Below are positions 6,501-7,253 of a stretch of DNA of 7,253 nt, piece by piece. Under the pieces are notes generated by a model, which saw only the letters and a list, made by a program, of their open reading frames with translations, searched no databases and was not told the origin of the DNA. The stretch covers positions 1 through 7,253 of the forward strand of contig DKFG01000138.1 of the NCBI GenBank assembly GCA_002452325.1, written 5' to 3'. The position numbers and the translations under genes were made by a program. This DNA is from Geobacter sp. UBA6802. Lineage in GTDB: Bacteria > Desulfobacterota > Desulfuromonadia > Geobacterales > Pseudopelobacteraceae. How positions within the stretch are numbered: the first letter of the stretch is position 1; every line of letters starts with the position of its first letter.

Positions 6501-6841
6501 GAATTGCCGTAGCGCAGGCTGATAAAATCGGCAATGGAGGAGACATTGTTATCCTTGCTGATCCTGATGATCCGCCGCAGGATATAGAACCAGGAAAAGG
6601 CAGTCAGGGAAGGCCCCAGGTAGATCATCAGAAAATCGATCCCTGATGTGGCAGCCTTGCCGACACTGCCGTAGAAGGTCCATGAGGTGCAGTAGACCGC
6701 GATTGAAAGGCTGTAGACATACGGGTTGCTGACCAGGCTTCGTCCCTGATCAGCCCTTCTGCGCGCATACCAGGCAACCAGAAACAGAAAGCCGGTGTAG
6801 CCGACAGCAACAGCAGCAACGTACAGGATATTGAGTGTCAC
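3593..6841 (-). CDS. SLC5 symporter-like sensor fused to STAC-like linker, GAF and SpoIIE/RsbU PP2C phosphatase
   Basis: This 1082-residue membrane protein is the predicted phosphatase of the partner switch. Residues about 1-527 form an SLC5/SSSF (PutP-like) bundle of about 13 membrane segments, closest in style to sensor kinases such as CbrA and CrbS (for example YCTSWTFYGSVG at 50-61). Residues about 560-632 resemble the STAC linker: FIALMGKFIGPGEA, then RFVERTLAGSVGAAAAG. A GAF domain spans about 665-812 and a helical linker about 815-852, ending EQIQLSLLPAQPP. The PP2C domain (about 865-1080) has all metal aspartates: D880 in GGDYYDFF, D898 in ADVSGHS, D1019 in FYTDG and D1071/D1072. It should dephosphorylate the adjacent STAS protein. 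The start is GTG at 6841, with AGGAG (6847-6851) 5 nt upstream. GTGA overlaps the preceding stop by 4 nt. The ligand, and whether it transports, are unknown. Confidence 0.92.
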   Translation of the reverse strand: MTLNILYVAAVAVGYTGFLFLVAWYARRRADQGRSLVSNPYVYSLSIAVYCTSWTFYGSVGKAATSGIDFLMIYLGPSLTAFSWFYILRRIIRISKDNNVSSIADFISLRYGNSQLLGSLVTLIAVLGVMPYIALQIKAVVTSFTLVSGVTDRTFLLPGSDAAVSVPTGLTLALLLAVFGVIFGARRLPSAERHEGLIAAVAFESVIKLISLIGVGIFVTWFMFDGFGDILHQFQTRFPELFERLFTLHQEQDTGFIPSSTMLLLSMGAIILLPRQFHVLVIENADLKHIGKAMWLFPAYLFLINLFIMPIALAGILYYGGNAGADYYVISLPLSAGNSSIALLAFLGGLSAAAGMVMIESVAISTMLLNNLFMPIIVRITPKQWFPLLLINLKRLAIFMVVFLGYFYYRAVGDTFMLVNMGLISFLAAIQFLPALLGGLYWQRGNKSGAITGMLLGFLVWFYTLLLPSFFAADPDCKIIQQGLFGQSLLKPTALFGLTGMDMWSHSLFWSMLFNIGAYLVCSLILPQGEVEKEQVRRFIGKFEVERRKEKIEAKRLSKPVTIPQFIALMGKFIGPGEAQKVMAGYLKGRNLEDQTLVPEFELPAMKRFVERTLAGSVGAAAAGAIMDSYLSDMGSRMESVYDIFSTVRASLDQSREALYVRLKASEIINRTLDLQTIMDELLQLLLKEFKLDVALIQIRSSSDEPLTVQSYQGTDRRPITPEHWHQENDPYIKMAMIDQETHFVNDIKNLEDIIAMPKTAGEGFVSFAHIPIFREGEESLGVLSVYSKTIVGLFTEEFIGLLSSLTGQLAQAARIVSEMQAKDRERKEKEQAQLTNARVKRDMEIAEQIQLSLLPAQPPELFGVELAGRCWPAAHVGGDYYDFFKRDDHTIDLLIADVSGHSVGAALIMAEVRTLLRAHAGNAASPSSILNTLNSMLYEDLTRAELFITMFYARYSTATGRLSYANAGHNMPLLHRFGQQSCQELDAEGMILGIKPSMVFEERTITLKMGDTLLFYTDGIPEATSASGELLGIEAVCLHLGDQNSLPVDALADSFHELVNSYTSSATPQDDISLVVMKIVA

Positions 6842-7101
6842 AGCTGCTCCTGTTCGTCGTGCTGCTGTTCAAGAGAATCCGGCTTGCTGGAGGTAACGAA
6901 CAGGTAGATGACGCCGATGGAGACGGCCCAGCCGATGGTGAAATAGAGATACATCAGGGGAAAGCCGAAAATAGTCCGGGGTTGATTGAATATTTTCAGA
7001 AACGGGAAGTTGAGCATCACATTACCCAGGACAAAGAAGACCACCCAGGATTCCTGCAGGTTGAGTCGTCTCAGTAATCGCTGGACATGGTGACGCAGCA
7101 T
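6838..7101 (-). CDS. Small protein with two membrane segments, candidate subunit of the SLC5-like sensor
   Basis: The 87-residue protein has a basic N-terminus (RHHVQRLLRR), two hydrophobic segments (about 19-34, WVVFFVLGNVMLNFPF, and about 46-69, FGFPLMYLYFTIGWAVSIGVIYLF) and a polar, acidic tail rich in glutamine and glutamate. FNQPRTIFGFPLMYLY recalls small membrane proteins encoded beside SSSF-type transporters, such as the symporter small subunits (DUF4212 is one such family); I cannot assign it firmly. The ATG at 7101 is chosen because AAAGGAAG (7109-7116) lies 7 nt upstream. ATGs at 7119 and 7149 have poor sites, and the 7149 codon would lie at or before the predicted transcription start. 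Its stop overlaps the GTG of the sensor-phosphatase, so the two are probably made in a coupled ratio and may form a complex in the inner membrane. Confidence 0.75.
   Translation of the reverse strand: MLRHHVQRLLRRLNLQESWVVFFVLGNVMLNFPFLKIFNQPRTIFGFPLMYLYFTIGWAVSIGVIYLFVTSSKPDSLEQQHDEQEQL
6847..6851 (-). promoter_or_regulatory. Ribosome binding site fixing the GTG start of the sensor-phosphatase
   Basis: The minus strand reads AGGAG, 5 nt before GTG 6841, inside the last codons of the upstream small gene. It supports coupled translation and this GTG over any later ATG. Confidence 0.8.
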
Positions 7102-7152
7102 GGACAGTCTTCCTTTCATGATTCCTGATCTCAACCGTGTATAGTGCATGTA

Positions 7153-7181
7153 ATCCTACCATCTAAACCGGGTCGCTGCAA
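7153..7181 (-). promoter_or_regulatory. Predicted sigma70-type promoter of the partner-switching operon
   Basis: On the minus strand TTGCAG (7176-7181, 4 of 6) is followed after 17 bp by TAGGAT (7153-7158, 4 of 6). The transcript would begin near 7146, giving a leader of about 45 nt before ATG 7101. Both hexamers are imperfect, so the call rests mostly on spacing and position. The sequence from 7182 to the window end shows no clear gene. Confidence 0.45.
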
Positions 7182-7186
7182 CCGGG
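7166..7186. repeat. Direct repeat AACCGGG flanking the operon -35 box
   Basis: AACCGGG occurs at 7166-7172 and 7180-7186, a 14-bp offset. The copies lie in the promoter spacer and just across the -35 hexamer, a position where a regulator could act. The motif is short, so chance is possible. Confidence 0.3.
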
Positions 7187-7253
7187 GCGGGCAAGGAAAA
7201 TATTCGGTAGAATCGTTTGACGCTCTCCCGGATTGTGTGATAGCGTTCTAAAA

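Noticed and set aside
4379..6512. Several plus-strand open frames of 119-155 codons opposite the sensor-phosphatase gene
   Set aside because: They are shadows of a long gene with clear domains, rich in Gln/His/Gly, and have no family features.
7102..7149. Longer N-terminus for the small membrane protein starting at 7149 or 7119
   Set aside because: Both ATGs have weak or badly spaced ribosome sites, and 7149 lies at the predicted transcription start; ATG 7101 has AAAGGAAG at 7 nt.
7217..7246. Plus-strand promoter (TTGACG, TAGCGT with 18-bp spacer) pointing out of the window
   Set aside because: The -10 matches only 3 of 6 and no downstream gene is visible to support it.

Overview
The window looks like chromosomal DNA of a Gram-negative, probably Geobacter-like (Desulfuromonadia) bacterium. 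Reasons are moderate GC content, strong AGGAG-type ribosome binding sites, and a purM / lytic transglycosylase / pgsA / KamA-family neighbourhood that I associate from memory with Geobacter relatives. That assignment is inference; nothing here proves the taxon. No mobile element, CRISPR array, tRNA or rRNA is visible.

Left part (1-2781). The 5' end of purM (purine synthesis) runs leftward off the window edge. A 171-bp divergent spacer separates it from a tightly packed rightward operon: a secreted lytic transglycosylase with a DUF4124-like N-terminus, PgsA (phosphatidylglycerophosphate synthase), and a KamA-family radical SAM aminomutase. The gap between the first two is 5 nt, and the stop of pgsA overlaps the start of kamA as TAATG. 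The spacer holds a good sigma70-type purM promoter with a perfect 14-bp palindrome over its -10/start region, plus nearby direct repeats.

Right part (2785-7101, minus strand). A four-gene operon ends only 3 bp from the end of kamA. In transcription order it encodes: (1) an 87-residue protein with two predicted membrane segments; (2) a 1082-residue protein joining an SLC5 (sodium/solute symporter-like) membrane domain, a STAC-like linker, a GAF domain and a SpoIIE/RsbU-type PP2C phosphatase; (3) a STAS anti-anti-sigma protein; (4) an RsbW-like HATPase serine kinase/anti-sigma factor. Genes 1 and 2 are coupled by a 4-nt GTGA overlap. Spacings of 15 and 22 nt follow. A plausible promoter lies at 7153-7181.

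How the right-hand genes likely work together: this is a complete partner-switching circuit (phosphatase, phosphorylatable switch protein, kinase) whose input is a transporter-like domain. SLC5-type membrane domains are known on histidine kinases such as CbrA and CrbS. Here the same kind of input is wired to a PP2C phosphatase, with the small membrane protein as a possible extra subunit. No sigma factor or other output target is encoded in the window. This module is the most interesting item here.
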